The translations under genes and the position numbers were made by a program. DNA of 64,000 nucleotides from Mesorhizobium sp. RMAD-H1 (lineage in GTDB: Bacteria; Pseudomonadota; Alphaproteobacteria; Rhizobiales; Rhizobiaceae). Below are positions 36,953 through 45,981 of this stretch, piece by piece (positions within the stretch are counted from its first letter, which is position 1; each line of letters opens with the position of its first letter). The DNA lies in assembly GCF_014191375.1 (NCBI RefSeq), contig NZ_JACHWN010000013.1, positions 1-64,000 of the forward strand. The letters run 5' to 3'. The notes below the pieces were generated by a model, which ran no database searches, had not been told where the DNA came from, and saw only the letters and a program-made list of their open reading frames with translations.

Positions 36953-38443
36953 ATGGGCGAGGCATTCACACTTCTTTTCACGTGGCATAATCTGGCGCTC
37001 CTCTTCGTCGGCACGGGTCTCGGTATCATTATCGGTGCCATACCCGGCTTGACGGCCTCTATGCTCATCGCGCTGACATTGCCGCTGACTTTTCACATGG
37101 AGCCGGTGGGCGCAGTGACATTGCTCATCGGAGAATATGTCGGCGGCATCTCCGGTGGCCTGATCACCGCCATCCTGTTGAGAATGCCCGGTACGCCGGC
37201 CTCGATCGTCACGACCTTCGACGGCTACCCGATGGCACAGAACAACAAGGCCGAGCGCGCTCTGGCCCTCGGAATACTCGCCTCTGTCGTAGGCGGCCTC
37301 ATCTCGTGGGTGTTCCTTGCCGGCATGTCGCCGGCACTGGCCCATTTTGCGCTCCAGTTCGGGCCGTGGGAGTATTTCACTCTTGTGCTCATGGCGCTGG
37401 TCATGCTCGCCGCCCTTGCGCATAGCTCAATGGTGAAGGGTCTCCTGGCCGCCGTTCTCGGCATGGCCTTTGCGCTTCCAGGCATCGACAGTTCGACCGG
37501 CAGTTCAAGGCTTACCTTCGGCCAGGATTTTCTGCTGTCGGGCTTTGGGCTCTTGCCGGTGCTTATCGGTGCTTTCGCCATCAGCCAGATCCTGCGTGAT
37601 GCCGCCGCGCCTCTTGCAGAGGGAAAACCAGCCCTGCCCAAGTCGCGGCTGCCGATCTACTGGTCCGATGCCAAGGTGCACGGCGCCAACTTGCTGCGAT
37701 CGTCCGTCATCGGAACATGGATCGGCCTTCTGCCGGGCATCGGAGCCAACATCGCCGCACTCATGGCCTATACCACGGCCAAGCAGGTTTCGCGGGAGCC
37801 CGAACGTTTTGGCACAGGCTACGAGCCGGGCGTCGTGGCCGGTGAAAGCGCCAACAACGCCTCGATCGGCGGTGCGCTCATTCCGCTCATCACCATGGGC
37901 ATTCCGGGCAGCGTTACCGAAGCGATCCTGATCGGCGCGCTGACCATCCATAATCTGCAGCCGGGGCCTCTGCTGTTTCAAAATGCTCCCCAAATCGCCT
38001 ATGGCATCATCGCCGCCTATCTGGTGGCCAATATCGTCATGCTGGTGTTGATGTGGGGGTCGGTCAGATATATCGCCTGGCTGGCCCAGATACCGAGGGC
38101 GGGGCTTTTCGGTCCTATCCTGATCTTTTGCGTCGTCGGCTCTTACGCAGTCAACAACAGCTTCGCCGACGTGTGGGTGATGATTGCCTTCGGCGTTATA
38201 GGTCTCGGGCTCGAGGCGGTGCGCGTTCCCCTCGGTCCTTTCGTCATCGGCTTTGTTCTGAGCCCTATCGCCGAGGAGCAGCTTCGCGCCTCGCTGATGA
38301 TGTCCGATGGTAACGTCTGGGAAATCCTTCAGCGTCCCTATGCGCTATTCTTTCTTGCGCTTGCTGTGCTGAGCCTTTTCTGGCCGGTCTTTCTGGCGCG
38401 TATCCGAAATCGTCAGGGAGCTTTGGAAAATGAGCGTACTTGA
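36953..38443 (+). CDS. tctA: Tripartite tricarboxylate transporter large membrane subunit (TctA)
   Basis: 496 residues, about 12 membrane segments. The two family glycine-proline motifs are visible: GAIPGLTASM in the N-half and GLLPGIGANIAAL in the C-half, plus GEYVGGISGGLITAILLRMPGTPAS. It is the ion-coupled permease of the system. ATG 36953 begins one base after the tctB stop. The end overlaps the GntR gene by 14 bases, which couples transporter and regulator. Confidence 0.93.
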   Translation: MGEAFTLLFTWHNLALLFVGTGLGIIIGAIPGLTASMLIALTLPLTFHMEPVGAVTLLIGEYVGGISGGLITAILLRMPGTPASIVTTFDGYPMAQNNKAERALALGILASVVGGLISWVFLAGMSPALAHFALQFGPWEYFTLVLMALVMLAALAHSSMVKGLLAAVLGMAFALPGIDSSTGSSRLTFGQDFLLSGFGLLPVLIGAFAISQILRDAAAPLAEGKPALPKSRLPIYWSDAKVHGANLLRSSVIGTWIGLLPGIGANIAALMAYTTAKQVSREPERFGTGYEPGVVAGESANNASIGGALIPLITMGIPGSVTEAILIGALTIHNLQPGPLLFQNAPQIAYGIIAAYLVANIVMLVLMWGSVRYIAWLAQIPRAGLFGPILIFCVVGSYAVNNSFADVWVMIAFGVIGLGLEAVRVPLGPFVIGFVLSPIAEEQLRASLMMSDGNVWEILQRPYALFFLALAVLSLFWPVFLARIRNRQGALENERT

Positions 38444-39134
38444 ACTTCCCTCCGGTGGCCGTCGCTACCTGCAGATTGCCCAGCATTTGGCCGACAGTAT
38501 CAATTCCGGCGTCTTCAAGACCGGAGACCGCCTGCCGCCCGAGCGCGAGCTGGCAGCCACGCTGGAAGTCAGTCGCACGACTGTGCGTGAGGCGCTGCTT
38601 GCTCTGGAGATCATGCGCTTCGTGGAAATCCGCCTCGGGGCCGGCGTTTTCGTGCTTCCCGAAAATATGCGTGAAAGGGACCGCGGCGACCTGTTGGCGG
38701 TCGAGGAGGTGGGGCCGTGGGAAGTCCTGGAAGCACGCCGCGTGATCGAAGGAGAATCCGCCTTTCGTGCCGCGCAGCGAGCGACGGAAGATCAGCTTGC
38801 CGCGATGCTCGATTGCATTGAGCGTATGGAGGCGCGCCTCAACGACATTCCGCATTTCGACAGGGCGGATGCGGAATTCCACATGCTGATCGCGCGGGCG
38901 GCAGGAAACAGCGTGATCGAGAGTTATGTCGCACATTTGTGGAAGATGCGCGATAGCCCGCTTTGGGAGCGCTGGTACGACAAGACGCGGAATCCGGGCA
39001 ACCGTCGCCGCTCCATAGAGGACCATAAGGCGATCTACAAGGCGCTGAAACGGCGTCTGCCTGAGGTCGCCCGGACCGCGATGTGCGCCCATATCGACGT
39101 GCTTGCCGAGCGATTTTTTGACCTGAACCTGTAA
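38430..39134 (+). CDS. GntR/FadR-type transcriptional regulator with FCD domain
   Basis: 234 residues. The winged helix spans about 12-75 (RLPPERELAATLEVSRTTVREALLALE). The FCD ligand domain from about 95 shows the metal-binding pattern with D-x-x-x-H in DADAEFHMLI-like positions and late HKAIYKAL and CAHIDV histidines. It probably senses the transported acid and represses the operon. It overlaps tctA by 14 bases and is followed 48 bases later by the second sulfatase gene. Confidence 0.9.
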   Translation: MSVLELPSGGRRYLQIAQHLADSINSGVFKTGDRLPPERELAATLEVSRTTVREALLALEIMRFVEIRLGAGVFVLPENMRERDRGDLLAVEEVGPWEVLEARRVIEGESAFRAAQRATEDQLAAMLDCIERMEARLNDIPHFDRADAEFHMLIARAAGNSVIESYVAHLWKMRDSPLWERWYDKTRNPGNRRRSIEDHKAIYKALKRRLPEVARTAMCAHIDVLAERFFDLNL

Positions 39135-39182
39135 TGCCGCGCCGATCCGTGCGGGAAAGCCTGAGTACAAGAAGGAGAACAG

Positions 39183-40631
39183 ATGTCCAAGAAGCCCGAT
39201 ATCGTGATGATCGTCACGGATCAGCAACGATATGACACGATCCGCGCCCTGGGTGCGCGGCACATGGACACGCCCAACATCGACCGCCTGGCGGAACGCG
39301 GCGTGAGCTTCACCAATTGCCATGTTACCGCACCGAGCTGCGTACCGTGCCGCGCCAGCCTGTTTTCCGGTTATTACCCGCACACGACCGGTGTGCTGGC
39401 CAACGGGCAGGAGTGGAGCCGGACCTGGATATCAAAGCTCCGCCAGGTTGGGTATCACACGGTCAATATCGGCAAGATGCATACCATCCCCTATGATGCG
39501 CCAGCCGGCTTTGACGAGCGTTACGTGGTGGAGAACAAGGACCGCTACTATGAGGGCCGCTGGTTTTTCGACGAATGGGACAAGGCGCTCGCTGCGCACG
39601 GGCTGAAGAAACAGCAGCGTGAGGAATACCGCAAACGCCCCGACTACAGGTCAAGGCTGGGAGCCTTCACCTGGGATCTGCCGCCGCATCTCCAGTCCGA
39701 CAATTTCGTGGGCGGCATGACCAAATGGTGGCTCAAGACCAAGCCGCTCGAAAAGCCGCTCTTTCTCGTTGTTGGCTTTCCGGGTCCGCATCCGCCCTAT
39801 GATCCGACACCCGATTATGCCGAAAAATACATGAAACGCGACGTGCCGCTGCCTGAGGTGGACGAGGAAGAGCTTCAGCAGTTGCCGCCGCCTTTTGTGG
39901 AGAAGCGTCATCATGATGTGGAGGTCGACCACGATTCTGTGGCGTGGGACCTCGATCCGTCCCGTGAGCAGCTCCACCGCCTGCGCGCATATTACTATGC
40001 CAATGTGGAGATGATCGACCGTGAAGTGGGCGAAATCCTGGACGCGCTGGAAGAGACGGGGCGGCTCGACAATGCAATCATCATCTTTACCTCCGATCAT
40101 GGCGACTGTCTTGGTGACCATGGCCTGAGCCAGAAATGGGCGCCCTATGAGCAGGTCACACGCGTGCCGCTGATCATCAGCGCGCCGAAGCGCTTTCAGG
40201 GCGGAAGAATGATCGACGAAATGGTGCAACTCTTCGATCTGGGACCGACGATTCTGGAATGGGCCGGCGCTCCTCTCGAGGACTCCTACGAGGCTATTTC
40301 GCTGAACCCGGCGCTGGAGGGCGTCAATTTCGAAGGGCGGGATCATGTCTTCTGTGAGCAGGGCAGGGATGTAAACCTGACCGGCGCCGATTACCTGACG
40401 ATGGTGCGTTCACGGACCCACAAACTTGTCCATTTTGCCGGGCAGACATACGGCCAGCTGTTTGATCTGCAGAACGATCCGCATGAACGACACAATCTCT
40501 GGGATGCACCGGAAGCAGCGGGGATCAAACAGACCCTCCTGACCGCGCTGATGGAATGGCATGTGGACAGCACCGTGCGAACCCGCAACATCCGCAAGCG
40601 GACGGTCGTCCCGATCGCCGAATCCGCATGA
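39183..40631 (+). CDS. Type I sulfatase / phosphonate monoester hydrolase-like
   Basis: 482 residues, cytoplasmic (no signal). Metal residues in DIVMIVTDQQRYD and FTSDHGDCLGDHG. The formylglycine motif is C-V-P-C-R at Cys53: it satisfies C-x-P-x-R, but the usual Ser/Thr/Ala at the fourth place is cysteine. It is a distant paralogue of the sulfatase at 33809. An AAGGAGAAC site precedes ATG 39183. It is the last gene of the transporter operon and ends at a strong hairpin. Confidence 0.9.
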   Translation: MSKKPDIVMIVTDQQRYDTIRALGARHMDTPNIDRLAERGVSFTNCHVTAPSCVPCRASLFSGYYPHTTGVLANGQEWSRTWISKLRQVGYHTVNIGKMHTIPYDAPAGFDERYVVENKDRYYEGRWFFDEWDKALAAHGLKKQQREEYRKRPDYRSRLGAFTWDLPPHLQSDNFVGGMTKWWLKTKPLEKPLFLVVGFPGPHPPYDPTPDYAEKYMKRDVPLPEVDEEELQQLPPPFVEKRHHDVEVDHDSVAWDLDPSREQLHRLRAYYYANVEMIDREVGEILDALEETGRLDNAIIIFTSDHGDCLGDHGLSQKWAPYEQVTRVPLIISAPKRFQGGRMIDEMVQLFDLGPTILEWAGAPLEDSYEAISLNPALEGVNFEGRDHVFCEQGRDVNLTGADYLTMVRSRTHKLVHFAGQTYGQLFDLQNDPHERHNLWDAPEAAGIKQTLLTALMEWHVDSTVRTRNIRKRTVVPIAESA

Positions 40632-40690
40632 GCAAATAGTGTTGCAGCGGGTGCGGCATGTCAGCAAACAATGCCGTCATGATCCGATAA

Positions 40691-40713
40691 CCGCCCCTGT
40701 CAGACAGGGGCGG
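40691..40713. terminator. Bidirectional terminator-like hairpin
   Basis: A perfect ten-pair stem CCGCCCCTGT/ACAGGGGCGG with loop CAG lies between the convergent sulfatase and the proline/threonine-linker gene. The stem is strong but the following T-run is weak. Confidence 0.65.
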
Positions 40714-40812
40714 CGTCTTATCCGCGAACGCCGCGGGGGAATAAGTAGTCGGCCGAATATCGGCGCAACGTGCTTGCCACGCTGCGCCGATACTCCATGG
40801 CAAGAGCCATGG

Positions 40813-41847
40813 TCAGAACCGGCTGGCCGGTCCGGTGGCCGGAATGATGCTGAAGTAAGTGGCGGCCTGTACGATTGGGACGGGGTTCGCGTCGATGTAG
40901 TATTCATTCGCCGGAACCCATTGGACAGCCTCCCAATATCCCTGGGAGGTACTCAGGCGATAGTAGCCGCTACCGGCACTCTCCAGGTGGAATTCATGGT
41001 CCGGAGGTATCGGCTGCGGTGCGTCCGCCTCCAGTGCGTAGAGCGAAGTGCCGCCGACCCTTGCCGTATTGCCCAAATATAGGCCGTTCCATATGGATTG
41101 CAGTGAAATGAGGGGCAGGCTGGTGTTCAAGTAACCCAGTTGGAATTTGAAGGTTGGATCATTGGGATTGAACTCCGATGCCGGCATGGCAAGGATAAGT
41201 TGGGCGCCTGTATTCGAACTTCCTGTCGCCTTGAAGTAGTAGCCGTTATACGCCCGGATCCAGACCAGCCCAGGCGCAACCGGGGTCGCCGGGGGCGTCG
41301 GAGTGGGTGTGGGAGTCAGTGTCGGCGTAGGGGTAGGTGTGGGAGTTGGCGCCGGCGTTTGCGTCGGTGTGGACGTAGGTGTCGGGGTAGGAGTAAACGT
41401 TGGAGTAGGGGTCGGCGTGGGGGTCGGCTGCGGTGTCGATCCTGTCTTCTTCCAATAGACAGTGACAACCACGTCGCTGAAGCCGGTTTCCTGCTGGTAA
41501 TCCTTCTCGGCGCCGATGTTCACAAACTCACCGTCGCCAAGCACAACCGGCGGATACCAGCCCAGCAGCATCACGCCCTGCTGGGTGTCATTGGCGCTGA
41601 TGCAGACCGTGCACATGCCTGTCGAGTCGGCGGCCCCGGTCGTGTAGACCTGAGCCAGGTCCTGGTTGGCAGGAAGTTGAATGGGCGACGTCCCGCCGGC
41701 TATCGGGTGGGCCTCCACGCCATTGACAAGCACATGCACCGTGCGGACCCAATGTTCGGTATTGGCGACGGCAACGTAGAACGTCGTGTGCGGCGGCAGG
41801 TTGAAGCAGCATTGGCGTCCGGTCCGAAGATCGTTCGACGTAGACAT
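40813..41847 (-). CDS. Two-domain protein with Pro-Thr repeat linker, function unknown
   Basis: 344 residues, no signal peptide or membrane segment. Residues about 1-135 look like a beta-sandwich ([31 protein letters not shown]). Residues about 138-192 are an almost pure Pro-Thr dipeptide linker. The C-terminal 150 residues show three lobes with a shared pattern ([37 protein letters not shown]), like a fascin/ricin-type beta-trefoil, often sugar- or protein-binding. Linkers of this sort usually belong to exported proteins, so the lack of a signal is odd. It is a single gene between a terminator and a divergent promoter. Confidence 0.7.
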   Translation of the reverse strand: MSTSNDLRTGRQCCFNLPPHTTFYVAVANTEHWVRTVHVLVNGVEAHPIAGGTSPIQLPANQDLAQVYTTGAADSTGMCTVCISANDTQQGVMLLGWYPPVVLGDGEFVNIGAEKDYQQETGFSDVVVTVYWKKTGSTPQPTPTPTPTPTFTPTPTPTSTPTQTPAPTPTPTPTPTLTPTPTPTPPATPVAPGLVWIRAYNGYYFKATGSSNTGAQLILAMPASEFNPNDPTFKFQLGYLNTSLPLISLQSIWNGLYLGNTARVGGTSLYALEADAPQPIPPDHEFHLESAGSGYYRLSTSQGYWEAVQWVPANEYYIDANPVPIVQAATYFSIIPATGPASRF

Positions 41848-42127
41848 GATGTGGTACTCCTCAAAATGGTTGAGAACGGCTCGTCGAGATCACCATCTGC
41901 TGCTTTCCCAGCAGAGGAGGACAATCCTCGCTCGACCACATCCATCGTAGGAATCGCGAAACAGTCGGGTATTGTAGGAAACTACAGGGCCGAACCGGCA
42001 TGGGGCGTGCTCTGCCACAGCCCTGCTGTCGATAGCCGCTTGAGAGCCTCAGCGGGGAGCGTCGGTTGGTCGCTGGTAATGCATCGGAAAAATCGATACA
42101 CTTCGCCAAAATTGGTGAGACGTGTAT
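41848..42127. promoter_or_regulatory. Divergent promoter region
   Basis: 280 bases separate the linker protein and the ArsR-type regulator. A CCAA-AA-TTGG dyad at 42103-42112 lies just before the regulator start and could be its own operator. No other structure stands out. Confidence 0.35.
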
Positions 42128-43057
42128 ATGAACGCGAAATTCCTGGTTATCGATCCCGAAAAAGATCTTGCGGCAATCAAAGGCATTTCCTCGCTCACAC
42201 GAGTCAAGCTTCTGAAAGAACTGTCGAAACGCCCTGGCATCAATGTCAATGACCTGGCGCAGTTATCCCGGCTTCCGCAGTCTTCCGTATCGGCACATCT
42301 GCAGGTGTTGGAAAAAGCGGGGCTTGTCCGTACGGAGAGGCAAAAGGCCCGAAAGGGCAATCAGAAAGTCTGTTTTGCGGTCTATGAAGAGCTTGTCGTT
42401 ACCTTCCATCCCGATAGTCAGGCGCTGTCTTCGAACCTGATCGAGGTTTCGATGCCGCTTGGCCTCTATACAAACAATGCCGTAACCGGTCCCTGCGGGA
42501 TTTGTTCGACGGAGGGAATTATCGGCCTTCTGGATGTGCCGGAAACCTTCATGGATCCCGAGCGAATGAAGACGAGCCTGCTCTGGTTCACGAGCGGCTT
42601 TGTCGAATATCAATTTCCGAACAATGCCAAACTTCGCGGCGACGAGATAGAAGCCATTGAAATTTCAATGGAAGTCAGTTCGGAAGTTCCCGGGACGCTG
42701 GCAAACTGGCCGTCGGATATCGTGCTTTCCATCAATAACAAGGAGATCGGCGTGTGGACCTCGCCCGGCGATTTCGGCGATCGCCGCGGCACATACACGC
42801 CCGAATGGTGGAAGCTGAAAGGCTCCCAATACGGGATGCTGAAGACGTGGTCCGTGGGCCCAGCCGGAAGCTTCGTCGACGGCCACAAGATTTCCGATGT
42901 GACCGCCGCCGACTTGAACCTCAATGAGCACAGGTCGATCCGGCTCCGGGTGGAAGTCAAGGCGGAGGGGAAGCACCCGGGCGGTATCAACATATTCGGG
43001 CGTGGTTTCGGAAATTACGACCAGGATATCGTTCTTCGCATAAAAACAAAGAGATAG
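42128..43057 (+). CDS. ArsR-type HTH regulator with C-terminal sensor domain
   Basis: 309 residues. A winged helix covers about 15-85 (GISSLTRVKLLKELSKRPGINVNDLAQLSRLPQSSVSAHLQVLEKAGLV, read in pieces). From about 100 on is a long beta-rich domain with CGICSTEGIIGLLD and a jelly-roll-like end (PSDIVLSINNKEIGVWTSPGDFGDRRG, NIFGRGFGNYDQDIVLRI). This two-part build resembles the COG4189 regulators found beside arabinofuranosidase genes in Firmicutes. It probably senses arabinose or an oligosaccharide and controls the next operon. ATG 42128 is preferred to GTG 42122. Confidence 0.78.
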   Translation: MNAKFLVIDPEKDLAAIKGISSLTRVKLLKELSKRPGINVNDLAQLSRLPQSSVSAHLQVLEKAGLVRTERQKARKGNQKVCFAVYEELVVTFHPDSQALSSNLIEVSMPLGLYTNNAVTGPCGICSTEGIIGLLDVPETFMDPERMKTSLLWFTSGFVEYQFPNNAKLRGDEIEAIEISMEVSSEVPGTLANWPSDIVLSINNKEIGVWTSPGDFGDRRGTYTPEWWKLKGSQYGMLKTWSVGPAGSFVDGHKISDVTAADLNLNEHRSIRLRVEVKAEGKHPGGINIFGRGFGNYDQDIVLRIKTKR

Positions 43058-43153
43058 CCTGAGACATTCTGATCTGCCACCACACCTTTGTTGCGCTGCA
43101 GCACATCCTCCCCATTGACATCCCGTCCTTCTCTCCAAACTATATCGAAAAAT

Positions 43154-43167
43154 ACGATCAATATCGT
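43154..43167. promoter_or_regulatory. Candidate operator upstream of arabinofuranosidase
   Basis: ACGAT-CAAT-ATCGT, a perfect five-base dyad, lies 28 bases before the start codon and just downstream of a TTGACA (43115-43120). It is a fair candidate for the neighbouring ArsR-type regulator. Confidence 0.5.
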
Positions 43168-43195
43168 CTAAGCTGGACATTTGAGAGGAGCAGGC

Positions 43196-44713
43196 ATGAA
43201 GGCGCGCGTAGCCGTCCATCGGGATTTCAAGATCAGCGATATCGATGAGCGGCTTTACTCCGCGTTTATTGAACATATGGGCCGTGCGATCTATGGCGGC
43301 ATCTACGAGCCGGGCCATCCGCAGGCGGACGGGCAGGGGTTCCGCCGGGACGTCCTCAAATTCGTGCAGGACCTGAAAATCCCCGCCATACGCTATCCGG
43401 GCGGCAACTTCGTGTCGGCCTATCGCTGGGAAGACGGCATTGGACCGCGGGAAAGCCGTCCGGTTCGCCTCGATCTCGCCTGGCGGTCGAAGGAGACCAA
43501 CCAGATCGGCATCAACGAGTTTGCCGATTGGGCCGAAATGGCCGGTATCGAGATGATGCTCGCGGTGAATCTCGGCTCGCGCGGTCTCGATAATGCCCGC
43601 AATTTCCTCGAATATGTCAATTTCCCCGGCGGCACAGCCTGGAGCGATCTTCGCCGCTCGCACGGCAAAAACGATCCCTACCGGGTCAAGATGTGGTGCC
43701 TGGGCAATGAGATGGATGGCCCTTGGCAGATCGGGCACAAGGTGGCGACCGAATATGGCCGGCTGGCCAATGAGACGGCCAAGGCCTTCAAGAGCTTCGA
43801 CAGCAGCATCGAGGCGATCGTCTGCGGCAGCTCCAATGACGGCATGCCGACCTATCCCGAATGGGAGCGCGAGGTTCTCGAAGAGTGCTACGAGAATGTC
43901 GACTACATCTCGCTCCACAAATATTTCGGTAACAAGAGCAAGGATACGCTCAATTATTTCGGCAAGATCGAGGAAACGGGCCGCTACATCCAGACCATCG
44001 CCGGCACGATTGATTATGTGAAGGCGAAGAAGCGGGCGAAGAACGACGTTCATATCTGCTTCGACGAATGGAATGTCTGGTACCATATCCGCGATGAGGA
44101 CAGCCATCGCTGGCGGACCTGGGATTGGCCGGAAGCGCCCGCTTTGCTGGAGGAGACCTATAATTTCGAGGACGCGCTCTTCGTCGCGGGGCTGCTCAAC
44201 GAGTTCATTCGCCGGTCCGACCGCGTCCGCATCGCCTGCATCGCCCAACTCGTCAACGTCATCGCGCCGATCCGGGCGGAGAAGGACGGCCCCGCATGGC
44301 GGCAGACGATCTACCATCCCTACCGTTTCGCCTCGATCTATGGCCGGGGAGAAGCGCTTGCAGTGGCCGTCGACGCGCCGACCTATGATTGCAGCGTGGC
44401 CGACGATGTTTCCTATCTGGACGTTTCCGCTGTGCACAGCCGCGAGGAAGGCGTGCTGACCCTGTTCATCGTCAATCGGCACTTGACCGAAACGGCGGAA
44501 CTCGACGTGGGCCTCACCGGGTTCACCGACGCTATGCTGCTTGAGCACCACGCCATGGAAGGCTACGGTCTCAACGAAACCAACGGTCCCGACAAGCCAG
44601 ACCATGTCGTGCCGAAGCAGGGCTCGGGTGTAGGCGTGGAAGATGGCAGGCTGAAGGGCGCTCTCGCACCGCTGTCCTATCATGTCCTGCGCCTGAAGGT
44701 TGGCTTGAGGTGA
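43196..44713 (+). CDS. abfA: Alpha-L-arabinofuranosidase, GH51
   Basis: 505 residues, cytoplasmic. The GH51 start is seen in LYSAFIEHMGRAIYGGIYEPGHPQAD and IPAIRYPGGNFVSAYRWEDGIGP. Acid/base glutamate is in WCLGNEMDGPWQ and the nucleophile glutamate in HICFDEWNVWY. It removes L-arabinofuranosyl residues from arabino-oligosaccharides inside the cell. A GAGAGGAG site precedes ATG 43196. It heads an operon with a sugar ABC importer. Confidence 0.95.
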   Translation: MKARVAVHRDFKISDIDERLYSAFIEHMGRAIYGGIYEPGHPQADGQGFRRDVLKFVQDLKIPAIRYPGGNFVSAYRWEDGIGPRESRPVRLDLAWRSKETNQIGINEFADWAEMAGIEMMLAVNLGSRGLDNARNFLEYVNFPGGTAWSDLRRSHGKNDPYRVKMWCLGNEMDGPWQIGHKVATEYGRLANETAKAFKSFDSSIEAIVCGSSNDGMPTYPEWEREVLEECYENVDYISLHKYFGNKSKDTLNYFGKIEETGRYIQTIAGTIDYVKAKKRAKNDVHICFDEWNVWYHIRDEDSHRWRTWDWPEAPALLEETYNFEDALFVAGLLNEFIRRSDRVRIACIAQLVNVIAPIRAEKDGPAWRQTIYHPYRFASIYGRGEALAVAVDAPTYDCSVADDVSYLDVSAVHSREEGVLTLFIVNRHLTETAELDVGLTGFTDAMLLEHHAMEGYGLNETNGPDKPDHVVPKQGSGVGVEDGRLKGALAPLSYHVLRLKVGLR

Positions 44714-44717
44714 TGTC

Positions 44718-45788
44718 ATGAGCATCACCCTGCGCAATGTCAGCAAAAGCTTCGGGCCCGTCGGGGTGATCCACGATGTGAGCATGGATATTCCGGCCGG
44801 CGCTTTCGCCGTGTTCGTCGGGCCGTCCGGATGCGGGAAATCGACCCTACTGCGCATGATCGCCGGGCTCGAAGACACCTCCTCCGGGACGATTTCGATC
44901 GAAGGGCGGGATGTTACGCAAGTCGAGCCCGCCAAGCGCGAGGTCGCCATGGTCTTCCAGTCCTATGCGCTCTACCCGCATCTGACGGTCTACGAGAACA
45001 TGGCCTTCTCGCTGCGGCTTAAAAAGCAGCCGAAGGCGAAGGTCGACGAGATGGTGAACGAGGCCGCCCGCATTCTCCATCTCGAGGAGCACCTGAACAA
45101 GCGTCCGGCGCAGCTTTCCGGCGGCCAGCGCCAGCGCGTCGCCATTGGCCGCGCCATCGTTCGCCAGCCGAAGGTCTTCCTGTTCGACGAGCCCTTGTCG
45201 AACCTCGACGCGGAGCTTCGCGTCCAGATGCGTATCGAGCTTGCCCGACTGCACAAGCAGATCGGCGCCACCATGATCTATGTGACGCACGACCAGGTGG
45301 AAGCTATGACGCTCGCCGACCGTATCTTCGTCCTGAAGCAGGGCAGGCTGCAGCAGGCGGGCAAGCCGCTCGAGCTTTATGACGATCCCGATAACCAGTT
45401 CGTCGGCGGCTTCATCGGATCGCCGGCGATGAATTTTCTCGACGGGCGCGTCCGCGGCCATGACAACGGCCTGCTGCGGATCGAGATAGAGGGGTTGGGG
45501 GCGGAATTGACGGCCAGAGCCGCGTCGGGCGTTGGCGAGGGAACCAAAGTCAAAGTGGGATTGCGGCCGGAACATTTGCGGCCGGCGGAAAAGGGGTTCG
45601 CGGCGAAGGTCGAGATGGCCGAGGACCTTGGCGGCGTTTCCTACCTGCATGCCCGCGTCGCCGGCGGCAAGGAGATCGTCGTTGAAATGCGCGGCCATCG
45701 CGAGAGCCTTGACGGAAAGACCGTGACGCTTTCCGCCGACCCAAGTGAGGTGCTTGTTTTTGCAGAAGATGGAGGACGGCTGCGTTAG
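44718..45788 (+). CDS. Sugar ABC transporter ATP-binding protein (UgpC/MsmK type)
   Basis: 356 residues. Walker A VGPSGCGKST, signature LSGGQRQRVAIGRA, Walker B FLFDEPLSNLD, switch histidine in YVTHDQ, and a C-terminal OB-type (TOBE) domain from about 240. It powers the importer formed by the proteins at 45982, 47362 and 48243. It starts four bases after the arabinofuranosidase stop. Confidence 0.95.
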   Translation: MSITLRNVSKSFGPVGVIHDVSMDIPAGAFAVFVGPSGCGKSTLLRMIAGLEDTSSGTISIEGRDVTQVEPAKREVAMVFQSYALYPHLTVYENMAFSLRLKKQPKAKVDEMVNEAARILHLEEHLNKRPAQLSGGQRQRVAIGRAIVRQPKVFLFDEPLSNLDAELRVQMRIELARLHKQIGATMIYVTHDQVEAMTLADRIFVLKQGRLQQAGKPLELYDDPDNQFVGGFIGSPAMNFLDGRVRGHDNGLLRIEIEGLGAELTARAASGVGEGTKVKVGLRPEHLRPAEKGFAAKVEMAEDLGGVSYLHARVAGGKEIVVEMRGHRESLDGKTVTLSADPSEVLVFAEDGGRLR

Positions 45789-45981
45789 GGCTGGATGCAA
45801 ATAAACTGATTCAGATATCCGCTCTAAGTGCTTGTTCTTGCGGATGATCCTATCGGAAAAGTCTGCGGCTTTACTGACGCTGACCTTCGGCTCGGGATCA
45901 TGCATCGAAGGTTGATGCGGATTCGATTCAACCCGCCGCCAAGGGGAGAATGGCGGCATGACCCGACGGGAGGATACTGGA

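Noticed and set aside
41279-41436. Possible CRISPR array or satellite
   Set aside because: The repetition comes from Pro-Thr codons in one reading frame; there are no spaced direct repeats with unique spacers. No CRISPR array is seen anywhere in the window.
42665-44950. A 761-codon open frame on the minus strand opposite the arabinofuranosidase
   Set aside because: It is the antisense shadow of a high-GC gene; it shows no family motifs, while the plus strand has complete GH51 active sites.
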